Assembly (NCBI GenBank): GCA_018883385.1
Contig: VEQD01000007.1
Span: 1-36,912 of the forward strand
DNA: 36,912 nt
From: Rhodocyclaceae bacterium
Lineage (GTDB): Bacteria > Pseudomonadota > Gammaproteobacteria > Burkholderiales > Rhodocyclaceae
Direction: 5' to 3'
Shown here piece after piece: positions 25,091 through 36,434 of this stretch (its first letter is position 1; each line of letters begins with the position of its first letter). The notes below the pieces were generated by a model, which did not search any database, had not been told where the DNA came from, and saw only the letters and a program-made list of their open reading frames with translations. The translations under genes and the position numbers were made by a program.

Positions 25091-25828
25091 CTATTTAGCA
25101 GCCCATCCTGCGAGAAGCATACTCCGGGCATCCAGCCATTGCCACTCTCCGGGCACCAAACTCTCCGGCAAGCTCAGATCGCCAACTGCAACCCGGGACA
25201 AACCGGTCACGTGGTTACCGGCAGCAACCACCATGCGGCGCACCTGATGGTACTTGCCCTGGGTAATCGTCAGCTCCAGGAGGGTCTGAGTCAACAAGGT
25301 GCAGGCTTGAGCAGACAAGATTTCGTCCTCATCCTTGAGCAGAACACCGGCCAGCAGGCGATCACACAACGCCGGATCAGCCGCTTCGGCCAGGGTTGCC
25401 CGATAGACTTTGGGCACGGCATGTTTAGGAGAGGTCAGCACATGGATGCACTGCCCATCGTCTGTCAGCAACAGCAGGCCGGTTGTATCGACATCCAGCC
25501 GCCCCACGGGTTGCACATCGCGTTCGCGCAGCGGCAGTGGCAAGAGGGACAAAACACTGGGGTGGTGTTTTGGTGCTCGTGAGCATTCGTAACCCACAGG
25601 CTTATTGAGCAAAATGTACGCCTTTTGGCAGTATGGCCAGACCCCCTCAAAACCGTCGACCACGAAGTGAAGATTGTCGGTTTCAAAGATCGCATCCGGA
25701 TCTTCGCAGAGGTCGCCGTTGACCGTGACCGCACCGGCGCGTACTAGGGTACGGCAGAACTTACGTGCCCCAAAGCCCTGGCTATGGAGCAAACGTTCCA
25801 GGCTGTTGTGTCGGTTCTGTTTGGCCAT
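25091..25828 (-). CDS. rsuA: 16S rRNA pseudouridine(516) synthase RsuA
   Basis: Isomerises uridine 516 of 16S rRNA to pseudouridine. At 245 residues it is near E. coli RsuA (231). An N-terminal S4 RNA-binding domain (SLERLLHSQGFGARKFCRTL, AGAVTVNG) leads into the catalytic domain with LNKPVGYECS, PVGRLDVDTTGLLLLTDDG (catalytic Asp112) and the C-terminal GKYHQVRRMVVAAGNHV. RsuA is preferred to RluB, RluE or RluF because of the overall length and the ECS/HHPSV region after LNKP. The gene starts at ATG 25828, 135 bases from the gyrB stop, with the gyrB terminator between. parS site 3 is 10 bases beyond its stop. Confidence 0.88.
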   Translation of the reverse strand: MAKQNRHNSLERLLHSQGFGARKFCRTLVRAGAVTVNGDLCEDPDAIFETDNLHFVVDGFEGVWPYCQKAYILLNKPVGYECSRAPKHHPSVLSLLPLPLRERDVQPVGRLDVDTTGLLLLTDDGQCIHVLTSPKHAVPKVYRATLAEAADPALCDRLLAGVLLKDEDEILSAQACTLLTQTLLELTITQGKYHQVRRMVVAAGNHVTGLSRVAVGDLSLPESLVPGEWQWLDARSMLLAGWAAK

Positions 25829-25913
25829 ATATTCTACTAAATTCTTCTATATTCTTTTAAAATGCGTTCTTTATGACTGCATATGCTGGCATCTACAAAA
25901 AACGATCTTTCGC

Positions 25914-25946
25914 CAAAACAAAAACGGCTCGCCGCAGCGAGCCGTT
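25914..25946 (-). terminator. Rho-independent terminator of gyrB
   Basis: On the minus strand AACGGCTCGC, a four-base loop and GCGAGCCGTT (stem 25923-25932 with 25937-25946, 10 perfect pairs) are followed by TTTGTTTTG. It is 17 bases after the gyrB stop. It separates the dnaA-dnaN-gyrB block from rsuA. Confidence 0.93.
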
Positions 25947-25963
25947 GCTGTCACCGCTGACAC

Positions 25964-29631
<3,668 letters not shown>

Positions 29632-29669
29632 ATATAAGGTTCCTAATACGAATAAGCTCAGGTCACTTT

Positions 29670-29678
29670 GGTGGATAA
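29670..29678 (-). promoter_or_regulatory. Near-consensus DnaA box upstream of dnaN
   Basis: GGTGGATAA on the plus strand, one mismatch from TGTGGATAA (the complement of TTATCCACA). Next to it CGTGA-TTTTC-TCACG (29679-29693) forms a small inverted repeat. Both lie in the dnaN leader. Confidence 0.4.
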
Positions 29679-29794
29679 CGTGATTTTCTCACGAAAATTC
29701 ATACTATTGCCGACTGTACAACCCTCAGGAAAACCCCGGGGATTGACGGTGTCCGAAACGGGGATGAAATTCCGAGTTTGGACGAAATGACGGG

Positions 29795-29803
29795 TTATGC
29801 ACA
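29795..29803 (+). promoter_or_regulatory. DnaA box in the dnaA-dnaN gap
   Basis: TTATGCACA fits the relaxed DnaA box TTWTNCACA. It is 32 bases after the dnaA stop. Rather little else is visible in the gap 29632-29834. It may be a second initiator-binding site or part of dnaN control. Confidence 0.6.
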
Positions 29804-29834
29804 AAACACCCACGCACTTTACAGGACTTATCCA

Positions 29835-31292
29835 TCATCCCTTCAAGACCTGTAAGAGAACATGAATGTCGTGGTTAATTTGCTGATCTTTACCCCGGAG
29901 ATCCTCAATGGTCCGTACCGCATGCAGCACTGTGGTGTGATCGCGCCCACCAAAGGATTCACCAATCATCTGGTAGCTATGCGGGGTGACTTCCTTGCAC
30001 AGCCACATGGCAATCTGGCGTGGTCGAGCAATCATCCGGCTACGTTTCTTAGAGTACAAGTCCGCTACCTTCAATTTATAGTAGTCAGCGACCATTTTCT
30101 GAATATTTTCGACCGTAATTTGTCGGTTATAAGCGCCAACAATGTCTTTTAGAGCTTCTTTTGCGGTTTCTAGGGTGATTTCTCGCCCATGAAACTGCGC
30201 AAAGGCCAAAACTCGGGTCAATGCACCCTCTAATTCTCGTACATTTGACCTTAAATGCTTCGCAATAAAGAAGGCGACCTCATCCGCGATGGGTTTTCCT
30301 TCAGAATCGGCCTTCTTTTTCAGGATTGCAACCCGCATTTCGGTTTCTGGGGGTTCGATCTGAACAGTAAGCCCCCAGTCTAGGCGCGTAATTAAACGAT
30401 CTTCCAGACCTTCGATCGCTTTCGGGTAGGTGTCGCAAGTGATGACGATCTGTTTTTTGGCTTCGACCAAGGCATTAAACAGGTAGAAAAACTCTTCCTG
30501 GGAACGATCCTTACCTTTTAGGAACTGCACATCATCGAGTAGCAGCAGGTCTAGAGACCGGTAATTGCGCTTAAAGCTATCAAAAGCTTTCTGTTGATAG
30601 GCGCGGACTACATCTGAGTAATAATCCTCGGCGTGCACGTAGCGCACCACTTTAGTCGGGTCTGCTGCCAGTACTGCATTGCCAATGGCATGAATCAAGT
30701 GCGTCTTACCCAAGCCTGCACCACCGTAGATAAATAGCGGGTTGTACGCGCCGCCCGGCGATTGCGAGACATTTAAACAAGCAGCACGAGCCAGTTCGTT
30801 GGCCTTACCCACCACCAGAGAATCAAAGGTGAAATGCGGCATGAGCCGCGTGCCCTGTCCATTCAGGCTACCGGTATTTTTGCGGATACCGGCCTGAGCA
30901 GCCGATTCGCGAACGTCGGCAGTTTTAAATGTCGGCACCGCGGCCATGTCGGCCGAGGCTGCGGTACCTGTTCGTTGTCCGACCAGGGTGCTGGCCGGCG
31001 GCGTTGAGCGTGTTGGTACTTGGGTCGTCGCATCGGTCGCGGCAGCGATTGCCCCGACAGACAGGATGACCGTCACTGGTTCTTTATAGAAGTCTTCAGC
31101 CAGACGCTGAAAGGTGTTCAGGTAGTTGTCGCGCACCCACTTGAGAATGAAGCGGTTGGGCGCCAAGACGATGACTTCGCCAAGCTCATTTTTATCAGCG
31201 GCTAGCTGTAACGGACGAATCCAGGTGCTGAACTGTTGGGCAGGCAATTCGCTCCCCAATTGATCAACGCAGTAATTCCAGAATGGATTCAT
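29835..31292 (-). CDS. dnaA: Chromosomal replication initiator DnaA
   Basis: Binds DnaA boxes and melts the origin. The 485 residues show domain I (MNPFWNYCVDQLGSELPAQQ), a low-complexity Ala/Thr/Ser linker as domain II (about 80-150), the AAA+ domain III with FDSLVVGKANELA, Walker A GGAGLGKT (190-197), Walker B LLLLDDVQFL and sensor I, and the DNA-binding domain IV with GRDHTTVLHAVRTIEDL. ATG 31292 is the first start of the conserved N-terminus. A possible promoter on the minus strand has TATAAA (31308-31313) and a weak TTATGG (31331-31336) 17 bases upstream. The DnaA boxes just beyond would allow autoregulation. Confidence 0.98.
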   Translation of the reverse strand: MNPFWNYCVDQLGSELPAQQFSTWIRPLQLAADKNELGEVIVLAPNRFILKWVRDNYLNTFQRLAEDFYKEPVTVILSVGAIAAATDATTQVPTRSTPPASTLVGQRTGTAASADMAAVPTFKTADVRESAAQAGIRKNTGSLNGQGTRLMPHFTFDSLVVGKANELARAACLNVSQSPGGAYNPLFIYGGAGLGKTHLIHAIGNAVLAADPTKVVRYVHAEDYYSDVVRAYQQKAFDSFKRNYRSLDLLLLDDVQFLKGKDRSQEEFFYLFNALVEAKKQIVITCDTYPKAIEGLEDRLITRLDWGLTVQIEPPETEMRVAILKKKADSEGKPIADEVAFFIAKHLRSNVRELEGALTRVLAFAQFHGREITLETAKEALKDIVGAYNRQITVENIQKMVADYYKLKVADLYSKKRSRMIARPRQIAMWLCKEVTPHSYQMIGESFGGRDHTTVLHAVRTIEDLRGKDQQINHDIHVLLQVLKG

Positions 31293-31343
31293 AGTGTTAT
31301 GAGACTGTTTATAAACAAAACCTCATGACACCATAAGGCATTG

Positions 31344-31352
31344 TGTGGATAA
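31344..31352 (-). promoter_or_regulatory. DnaA box 1 of oriC
   Basis: TGTGGATAA on the plus strand, a perfect TTATCCACA on the minus strand. It pairs with box 2 in the same orientation, 14 bases apart. Confidence 0.88.
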
Positions 31353-31357
31353 CTTGC

Positions 31358-31366
31358 TGTGGATAA
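31358..31366 (-). promoter_or_regulatory. DnaA box 2 of oriC
   Basis: A second perfect TTATCCACA on the minus strand. Boxes 1 and 2 lie on the dnaA side, just upstream of the possible dnaA promoter. Confidence 0.88.
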
Positions 31367-31457
31367 CCCGGTTTTTTTGGGCGTTTCGCCTGTTTTTATG
31401 GGCACTAAAAACCTCATCATATCTTAAATAAACGACTTCGTGGCGAAAAAATTTAAG

Positions 31458-31466
31458 TTTTCCACA
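31458..31466 (+). promoter_or_regulatory. DnaA box 3 of oriC
   Basis: TTTTCCACA on the plus strand, matching TTWTNCACA. It faces box 4 in opposite orientation with five bases between. Confidence 0.82.
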
Positions 31467-31471
31467 GTTTC

Positions 31472-31480
31472 TGTGGATAA
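31472..31480 (-). promoter_or_regulatory. DnaA box 4 of oriC
   Basis: TGTGGATAA on the plus strand, a perfect TTATCCACA on the minus strand. Boxes 3 and 4 form an inverted pair on the rpmH side. Confidence 0.88.
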
Positions 31481-31540
31481 GTTGATGGGCGGAAAAACCG
31501 GGTGTTCCCGTTGGCTCAAATACTCAGACGCAGAAGCTTA

Positions 31541-31570
31541 TTGACAGTCGTAGGGAACTTGCTGTTTAAT
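31541..31570 (+). promoter_or_regulatory. rpmH promoter
   Basis: Consensus -35 TTGACA (31541-31546) and -10 TTTAAT (31565-31570) are separated by 18 bases. Transcription would start near 31577, about 55 bases before the rpmH ATG. It is the strongest sigma-70 promoter visible in the window. Confidence 0.8.
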
Positions 31571-31617
31571 CACGGGTTTTCCGCGGCATCCGCCGCCCTT
31601 TGTTGAATTCGAATTCC

Positions 31618-31628
31618 GGGGAGTCCCC
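31618..31628 (+). promoter_or_regulatory. Hairpin containing the rpmH ribosome-binding site
   Basis: GGGG-AGT-CCCC, just before ATG 31632. GGGGAG (31618-31623) is the only Shine-Dalgarno candidate, so this four-pair stem would hide it. The stem is short and could be chance. Confidence 0.4.
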
Positions 31629-31631
31629 AAC

Positions 31632-31766
31632 ATGAAACGCACCTATCAACCATCCGTCATCCGTCGCAAGCGCACCCATGGTTTCCTCGTCCGCTCGCGT
31701 ACCCGCGGTGGCCGTGCCGTTCTGGCCGCTCGTCGTGCCAAGGGTCGTCATCGCCTGGCTGTTTAA
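31632..31766 (+). CDS. rpmH: 50S ribosomal protein L34
   Basis: The 44-residue L34 ([19 protein letters not shown]..., ending KGRHRLAV) of the large ribosomal subunit. It is Arg/Lys-rich and conserved from end to end; only a few positions differ from typical betaproteobacterial L34, such as Ile10 and the [14 protein letters not shown] stretch. It is the first gene on the plus-strand side of oriC and heads the rpmH-rnpA-yidD-yidC run. It has its own consensus promoter. Confidence 0.98.
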   Translation: MKRTYQPSVIRRKRTHGFLVRSRTRGGRAVLAARRAKGRHRLAV

Positions 31767-31797
31767 GTTTGCGTGTCCGCATGGCGGACGCACAAAC
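31767..31797 (+). repeat. Long hairpin between rpmH and rnpA
   Basis: Directly after the rpmH stop, GTTTG-CGT-GTCCGC, loop ATG, GCGGAC-GCA-CAAAC fold into a 14-position stem with a single C-A mismatch and one G-T pair. No T-run follows, so it is not a standard terminator. It may protect or process the rpmH message, or attenuate rnpA. Confidence 0.6.
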
Positions 31798-31839
31798 CTC
31801 GCGACCGGATAACGCTGATTGATCCGGCCGGAACTAACG

Positions 31840-32340
31840 GTGAAAGTCTCTTTGTCTTCGTACCGTTATCGCTTTAGCAGGGCCTCCAGACTACTGAAGC
31901 CGTCCGAGTTCCAGGCGGTGTTTGATGCTCGCAAAGCTTGCCGCGGACAATGGCTGACGGTACATCGTGCCACCACCGTTGTTGCCGCAGAAGCGAACAC
32001 AGGTTCGCCAGTAGAAATTTCTGAACAGATCGTTACAACGGATATAACCCGTCGATTGGGTTTAATTGTTGCCAAACGCCTGGTCCCTACGGCCGCCCGC
32101 CGTAATTTGATTCGCCGCATTCTGCGCGAATACTTTCGCACGTCACATGACGCTTTTCCTGCTGGAGACTGGATCGTCCGGCTTCACGAATCGCCGTTTC
32201 CATCGCCGGCGCGCGTCCGCAAAGGCGCAGTCTTGCCCACACGCTCGCAAATAGTTAGTGGTCTGCGCATCGATCTGACACAGGTTCTTAAACGTGTCGT
32301 CAACCAAATCCGAAAAGAGGGCGCTGCCGATGGCGCCTAA
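31840..32340 (+). CDS. rnpA: Ribonuclease P protein component
   Basis: The protein subunit that helps RNase P RNA process tRNA 5' ends. The N-terminal [20 protein letters not shown] and the signature [29 protein letters not shown] identify it. GTG 31840 gives 166 residues, against 115-130 usually. A segment of about 23 residues ([10 protein letters not shown]...QIVTTDIT) is inserted between the two beta strands before RRLGL, and the tail is also extended. TTG 31819 is an alternative start. The end overlaps yidD by 11 bases. The tail WIVRLHESP resembles Bordetella-type RnpA from memory. Confidence 0.92.
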   Translation: MKVSLSSYRYRFSRASRLLKPSEFQAVFDARKACRGQWLTVHRATTVVAAEANTGSPVEISEQIVTTDITRRLGLIVAKRLVPTAARRNLIRRILREYFRTSHDAFPAGDWIVRLHESPFPSPARVRKGAVLPTRSQIVSGLRIDLTQVLKRVVNQIRKEGAADGA

Positions 32341-32602
32341 ATCGGCCAAAAAAAATGTCGGATCGCGGCTTGTGGCGCTACCCGGCAGACTTGTCCAACA
32401 GGTGCTGCTGGCGCTTATTACGGTCTACCGTTACGCTCTGAGCCCGTTTCTCGGTCAACGGTGTCGATTCCATCCAAGCTGTTCTGCCTATGCCGCTGAG
32501 GCGTTGACCAAATATGGGGCGCTCCGTGGCAGTTGGCTGGCCGCAAAGCGCGTCTGTCGATGCCACCCTTTTCATCCCGGGGGACACGATCCTGTGCCCT
32601 GA
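32330..32602 (+). CDS. yidD: Membrane protein insertion efficiency factor YidD
   Basis: A 90-residue YidD, thought to aid YidC-dependent membrane insertion. The core [27 protein letters not shown] is diagnostic, followed by [31 protein letters not shown] 32330 lies within the end of rnpA (11-base overlap) and has AGAGGG about nine bases upstream. The two are translationally coupled. A longer frame from GTG 32294 is possible but adds no conserved sequence. Confidence 0.95.
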   Translation: MAPKSAKKNVGSRLVALPGRLVQQVLLALITVYRYALSPFLGQRCRFHPSCSAYAAEALTKYGALRGSWLAAKRVCRCHPFHPGGHDPVP

Positions 32603-32700
32603 ATCTGGTACCCTTGCAAGCTTTATTGCGTTGCCCGTTGGTTGAGCCGACGAAAAAGCCAACGACACGCCCATTCTGTTTTTACTACGCTGGTTGAACC

Positions 32701-34332
32701 ATGGATTACCGCCGCTTATTTTTGACCCTGATTTTCACGATTTCTGCCTTCATGCTGTGGGAGGGCTGGAGTCAGCACAAGGCAGCACAAAAAGCCGCCA
32801 ATATTCAGGCCGCCGCCCAGACTGCACCCGCAGCCTCGGTCGATCTGCGTAAGGACAAAAATGCGGACAGAAATGCGGTACCGGCACGCACCGCCAATGC
32901 ATCCGCTGCGGATGTTCCGGCAGCTAACGCCCCAACGATCAGGGTGACGACCGACGAATATGTCGCAACGATTAGTCTGGCTGGTGCAACAATTACCCAG
33001 CTGGATCTGACCAAGCACAAAAGCTGGGATCAGTCGGGGAATGTTGAGCTCTTCGGCAAGACGCACAACTATGTGGCGCAATCGGGTCTGATCGGCGACG
33101 GACTGCCGAATCACAAGACGCTGTGGCGTCAGGTGTCTTCGGGTACTGAAATGAAGGCCGGACAAAACACCCTGGATGTCGTTTTTGACACCGATGGCGG
33201 CAAGGTCAGCAAAACATTGACCTTCAAGCGCGGCGATTATGGCATTGATGTGACTTACAAATTGAAGGGTATTGCGGCCGATAAGGCCGACGCGTACTTC
33301 CAGTTGGTTCGTGACGACAAGGCACCGGCCGGTGACCCGAACATGGTGAGTGTGTTTACCGGTCCTGCGTTCTACACCGACGCCCAGAAGTTCAACAAGA
33401 TCAATTTTGCTGACATTGCTGACGGTAGCGCCAAATTTGAAAAGAGTGCCGATAACGGCTGGGTTGCCATGATCCAGCATTATTTCGTCACGGCATTCTT
33501 GCCTGCTGCCGGAACGCCGCGGGAGTTCTACGCCCGTCAGGTGGAGCCCGGTGTCTTTGCCGCTGGGGTGATTGTCCCGATGCCGGCTTCAGAAAACGGC
33601 GTAAGCACGCTAACCGTGCCGCTTTATGCGGGTCCGCAAGAACACAGCACACTGGAAAAAGTGGCTCCGGGCTTTGATCTCGTGGTGGACTATGGTTGGC
33701 TAACGGTACTGGCCGCACCGATCTTCTGGGTGCTCGAATGGCTCGAAAAGCTCACGGGTAATTGGGGTTGGGCAATCGTGGTGCTGACCATTCTGCTCAA
33801 GCTCATCTTCTTCCCACTATCGGCCGCCAGTTATAAATCGATGGCGCGCATGCGTACCGTCACGCCGCGACTTATGGCGCTCAAAGAGCGTTATGGTAAC
33901 GATAAGCAGAAGTTGAACCAGGAAATGATGGATCTCTACCGCAAGGAAAAGATCAATCCGCTGGGTGGCTGTCTGCCGATTCTGGTGCAGATCCCGGTCT
34001 TTATCGCGCTGTACTGGGTGCTGCTGGGCGCCGTGGAAATGCGTGATGCCCCGTGGGTCGGTTGGATTCATGATCTGACGCAACCGGACCCTTTCTATAT
34101 CCTGCCGGCCATCATGATGGCCACCATGCTGTTCCAGGTGAAGTTGAACCCGACACCGCCGGATCCGATCCAGGCAAAGATCATGTGGATCATGCCGATT
34201 GGTTTCGGGGTCATGTTCTTCTTTTTCCCGGCCGGTTTGGTGTTGTACTGGACCGTGAACAACATCCTGTCGATTGCACAGCAGTGGGCGATCAACCGCA
34301 AGATCGAAGCGGCCAAGCACAGTCATCGTTAA
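32701..34332 (+). CDS. yidC: Membrane protein insertase YidC
   Basis: Inserts and folds inner-membrane proteins, alone or with SecYEG. At 543 residues it is the Gram-negative form. The first membrane helix [20 protein letters not shown] is followed by an Ala-rich linker, the large periplasmic P1 beta-sandwich domain (about 75-320), then five C-terminal membrane helices with the conserved Arg region [35 protein letters not shown] and [16 protein letters not shown]. It starts 98 bases after yidD, and mnmE begins one base after its stop. The gap has no clear terminator. Confidence 0.97.
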   Translation: MDYRRLFLTLIFTISAFMLWEGWSQHKAAQKAANIQAAAQTAPAASVDLRKDKNADRNAVPARTANASAADVPAANAPTIRVTTDEYVATISLAGATITQLDLTKHKSWDQSGNVELFGKTHNYVAQSGLIGDGLPNHKTLWRQVSSGTEMKAGQNTLDVVFDTDGGKVSKTLTFKRGDYGIDVTYKLKGIAADKADAYFQLVRDDKAPAGDPNMVSVFTGPAFYTDAQKFNKINFADIADGSAKFEKSADNGWVAMIQHYFVTAFLPAAGTPREFYARQVEPGVFAAGVIVPMPASENGVSTLTVPLYAGPQEHSTLEKVAPGFDLVVDYGWLTVLAAPIFWVLEWLEKLTGNWGWAIVVLTILLKLIFFPLSAASYKSMARMRTVTPRLMALKERYGNDKQKLNQEMMDLYRKEKINPLGGCLPILVQIPVFIALYWVLLGAVEMRDAPWVGWIHDLTQPDPFYILPAIMMATMLFQVKLNPTPPDPIQAKIMWIMPIGFGVMFFFFPAGLVLYWTVNNILSIAQQWAINRKIEAAKHSHR

Positions 34333-34333
34333 G

Positions 34334-35665
34334 ATGAAGACACCACCCATCGCGGCCATCGCCACGGCGCCGGGTCGCGGTGGCGTGGGTATCGTCCGAT
34401 TGTCGGGCGCGGGACTACATGGCTGGATCGAACCGCTGACCGGTAAGGTGCCTTCACCCACGTTTGCGACACCGCGTGCCGCTACCCGCACCCCGTTTAT
34501 CGACACCGCCGGTCAAGCCATAGACGAAGGCCTGCTGATTTATTTTGCGGGACCCCATTCGTTTACCGGCGAAGACGTTATCGAACTGCATGGCCATGGC
34601 GGTCCGGTCGTCATGCAGCTGTTGCTGGCACGCTGTTTGGATCTGGGTGCACGTCTCGCCGAACCCGGTGAGTTCACACGCCGTGCTTTCATCAACGGCA
34701 AGCTGGATTTGGCGCAGGCCGAAGCCGTCGCCGATCTCATCAACGCCTCAACTGCCACCGCCGCACGCTCGGCCCTTCGCTCGCTACAGGGCGACTTTTC
34801 CCGTGCTATTGATGCGCTGATCCAGCCGCTGATCGAACTGCGGGCACTCACGGAAGCCACGCTCGATTTTCCGGAGGAAGAAGTCGACTTCCTCAAAAGC
34901 ATTCAGGCCGAAGCCCGTTTGCAGAACATCCACCAAGCACTCACAAAGGTTCAGGCGAGCGCCCGCCAGGGCAAGCTATTGCAGGACGGCCTCACCGTCG
35001 TGCTGATTGGCCAGCCAAACGTGGGCAAGTCCTCATTGCTCAACGCGCTCGCTGGTGAAGACCTCGCCATCGTCACGCCGGTCGCCGGCACCACACGCGA
35101 TGTCGTGCGGGCGCATCTGCAAATCGAGGGTGTGCCACTGCATGTGATCGATACTGCCGGGCTGCATGAGACCAGTGACGAAGTGGAGCGTCTCGGCATC
35201 GAGCGTACATGGCGAGAAATCGAGAAAGCGGATGTCGCGGTATTGCTTACCGACGCACAGCACGGACTCACGCAGGCGGAGCAAGCCATCATCGACCGCT
35301 TACCGAAGGGGATGACGCGTGTGACGGTACAGAACAAGATCGATCTGGGTGTGGCAGCCGACACGGTAGAAGCGTTACAGATCTCGGCAAAAACTGGCAT
35401 TGGCATTGATGCACTGCGCGCAAAACTATTAGAAATCGCCGGCTGGCAGCCCGGCGAAAGTCTCTACATCGCGCGTGAGCGCCACCTGCGTGCACTTGCC
35501 GAAGCCGAGGTCCATTTGGCAACGGCCGCGATCGCCCTGCCTGCGCTGGAAATATTTGCCGAAGAACTGCGGCTGGCACACAATGCATTACAAAGCGTTA
35601 CCGGCGAGTACACGCCGGATGACTTGCTCGGCGATATTTTTTCGAAGTTCTGTATCGGTAAATAG
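34334..35665 (+). CDS. mnmE: tRNA uridine-5-carboxymethylaminomethyl(34) synthesis GTPase MnmE
   Basis: With MnmG it modifies the wobble uridine of several tRNAs. The N-terminal formyl-THF-binding domain ([14 protein letters not shown]) is followed by the helical domain ([25 protein letters not shown]). The G domain carries [14 protein letters not shown] (from about 226), GTTRD and DTAGLHE. The C-terminal CIGK contains the catalytic Cys. The length (443) is normal. ATG 34334 is chosen over a frame extending upstream into yidC. MnmG, often a neighbour, is not in the window. Confidence 0.97.
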   Translation: MKTPPIAAIATAPGRGGVGIVRLSGAGLHGWIEPLTGKVPSPTFATPRAATRTPFIDTAGQAIDEGLLIYFAGPHSFTGEDVIELHGHGGPVVMQLLLARCLDLGARLAEPGEFTRRAFINGKLDLAQAEAVADLINASTATAARSALRSLQGDFSRAIDALIQPLIELRALTEATLDFPEEEVDFLKSIQAEARLQNIHQALTKVQASARQGKLLQDGLTVVLIGQPNVGKSSLLNALAGEDLAIVTPVAGTTRDVVRAHLQIEGVPLHVIDTAGLHETSDEVERLGIERTWREIEKADVAVLLTDAQHGLTQAEQAIIDRLPKGMTRVTVQNKIDLGVAADTVEALQISAKTGIGIDALRAKLLEIAGWQPGESLYIARERHLRALAEAEVHLATAAIALPALEIFAEELRLAHNALQSVTGEYTPDDLLGDIFSKFCIGK

Positions 35666-35667
35666 TC

Positions 35668-36018
35668 ATGGCCTGGATTGTTACCAAATATCTGATCACT
35701 GCCGGTGTCGTCGTGCTGATTTCCGAAGTGGCTAAGCGCAGCGACAAGTTGGGTGGGCTGATTGCGGCGCTACCAATGGTCACCTTTCTCGCGCTGATCT
35801 GGCTGTATATTGAAAAGCAACCGATCGAAAAGATTTCCAACCATGCTTGGTATACGTTCTGGTACGTGGTGCCCACATTACCGATGTTTCTGGCGTTTCC
35901 GTTTCTGCACGAGCGTATTGGTTTCTGGCCAACGCTGGCTGCCAGCGCGCTGATTACGATCGTTTGCTTTGTGGTTTTTGCGACCATCGTGAAGCATTTC
36001 GGCATCGAACTTCTGTAA
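35668..36018 (+). CDS. DUF3147 family membrane protein
   Basis: A 116-residue integral membrane protein with four hydrophobic segments: about residues 6-20, 28-48, 63-81 and 89-108. The phrases LISEVAKRSDKLGGLIAALP and NHAWYTFWYVVPTLPMF fit the DUF3147 family, which often follows mnmE in Burkholderiales. Its function is unknown. It starts two bases after the mnmE stop, so it is in the same transcript, and the lipoprotein gene follows with nine bases between. Confidence 0.85.
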   Translation: MAWIVTKYLITAGVVVLISEVAKRSDKLGGLIAALPMVTFLALIWLYIEKQPIEKISNHAWYTFWYVVPTLPMFLAFPFLHERIGFWPTLAASALITIVCFVVFATIVKHFGIELL

Positions 36019-36026
36019 GGACTGTT

Positions 36027-36434
36027 ATGAGACGTTGGTTGTTGGTTCTGGGTCTCGCCTCGCTGTTGAATGGTTGCGCACCCTCACTCTTTCCCGTCGA
36101 GATGCCGGTGACGGCATCGTTATCGGATTCGGGGGGTACGGCGTCGCTGATTCCTTATCAACCTTTGGTCGTTCGCTTGCCGACCAATCCGAGTACGGGG
36201 TATGTCTGGTCTTACGTGTTGGCCGGCGATGATGTGCTGCATTTGGAGTCTGTTTCTGGTGAGGCGCCAGCGCCGGATGGCATGGTGGGTGTGCCCGGGT
36301 TGGAGGTCTGGTCTTTCCGCGCCCAGGGCGCGGGCAGTGCGGTGTTGACCTATGTGTATGCACGACCGTGGGAGAAAAACGCTCTTCCCGCCAAGACCTT
36401 TACGTTGCGGGTTGAGGTCAACCCTGCGCAGTGA
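36027..36434 (+). CDS. Lipoprotein of the chagasin (I42) cysteine-protease inhibitor family
   Basis: A 135-residue protein with a lipoprotein signal. MRRWLLVLGLASLLNGC ends in a lipobox (LLNGC) with Cys17, so it is probably attached to the inner or outer membrane. The mature part has the three chagasin loops: NPSTGYVW (54-61), the Gly-rich loop GMVGVPG (85-91) and RPWE (113-116). In chagasin these loops block the active site of papain-like enzymes. ATG 36027 has AAGGA six bases upstream, formed from the previous stop codon. The gene overlaps the downstream flavoprotein tail by 17 bases. No papain-like target is seen. Confidence 0.85.
   Translation: MRRWLLVLGLASLLNGCAPSLFPVEMPVTASLSDSGGTASLIPYQPLVVRLPTNPSTGYVWSYVLAGDDVLHLESVSGEAPAPDGMVGVPGLEVWSFRAQGAGSAVLTYVYARPWEKNALPAKTFTLRVEVNPAQ

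Larger units (their letters stand above)
31293..31540. other. Probable chromosomal origin of replication (oriC)
   Basis: The longest non-coding stretch of the window (31293-31631) lies between divergent dnaA and rpmH, the classic origin site. It holds four DnaA boxes (31344, 31358, 31458, 31472) and, between the two pairs, AT-rich sequence at about 31390-31440 (TTTTTATG, CTAAAAACC, ATATCTTAAATAAACG) that could be the unwinding element. All genes point away from it. The exact borders are not visible from the sequence. Confidence 0.88.

Noticed and set aside
25201-25225. CACGTG sequence in rsuA as a fourth parS
   Set aside because: GGTCACGTGGTTACC lacks the TTT/AAA flanks of parS. Other CACGTG hexamers (about 6609, 17867 and 23831) fail for the same reason and are inside genes.
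31605-31616. GAATTCGAATTC palindrome (two EcoRI sites) before rpmH
   Set aside because: It looks like a cloning junction, but the surrounding promoter and gene order are normal for an origin region, so I treat it as coincidence.
32716-33480. 254-codon minus-strand frame inside yidC
   Set aside because: It is antisense to the conserved YidC sequence and its translation is Arg/Gly-rich, with no recognisable motif.
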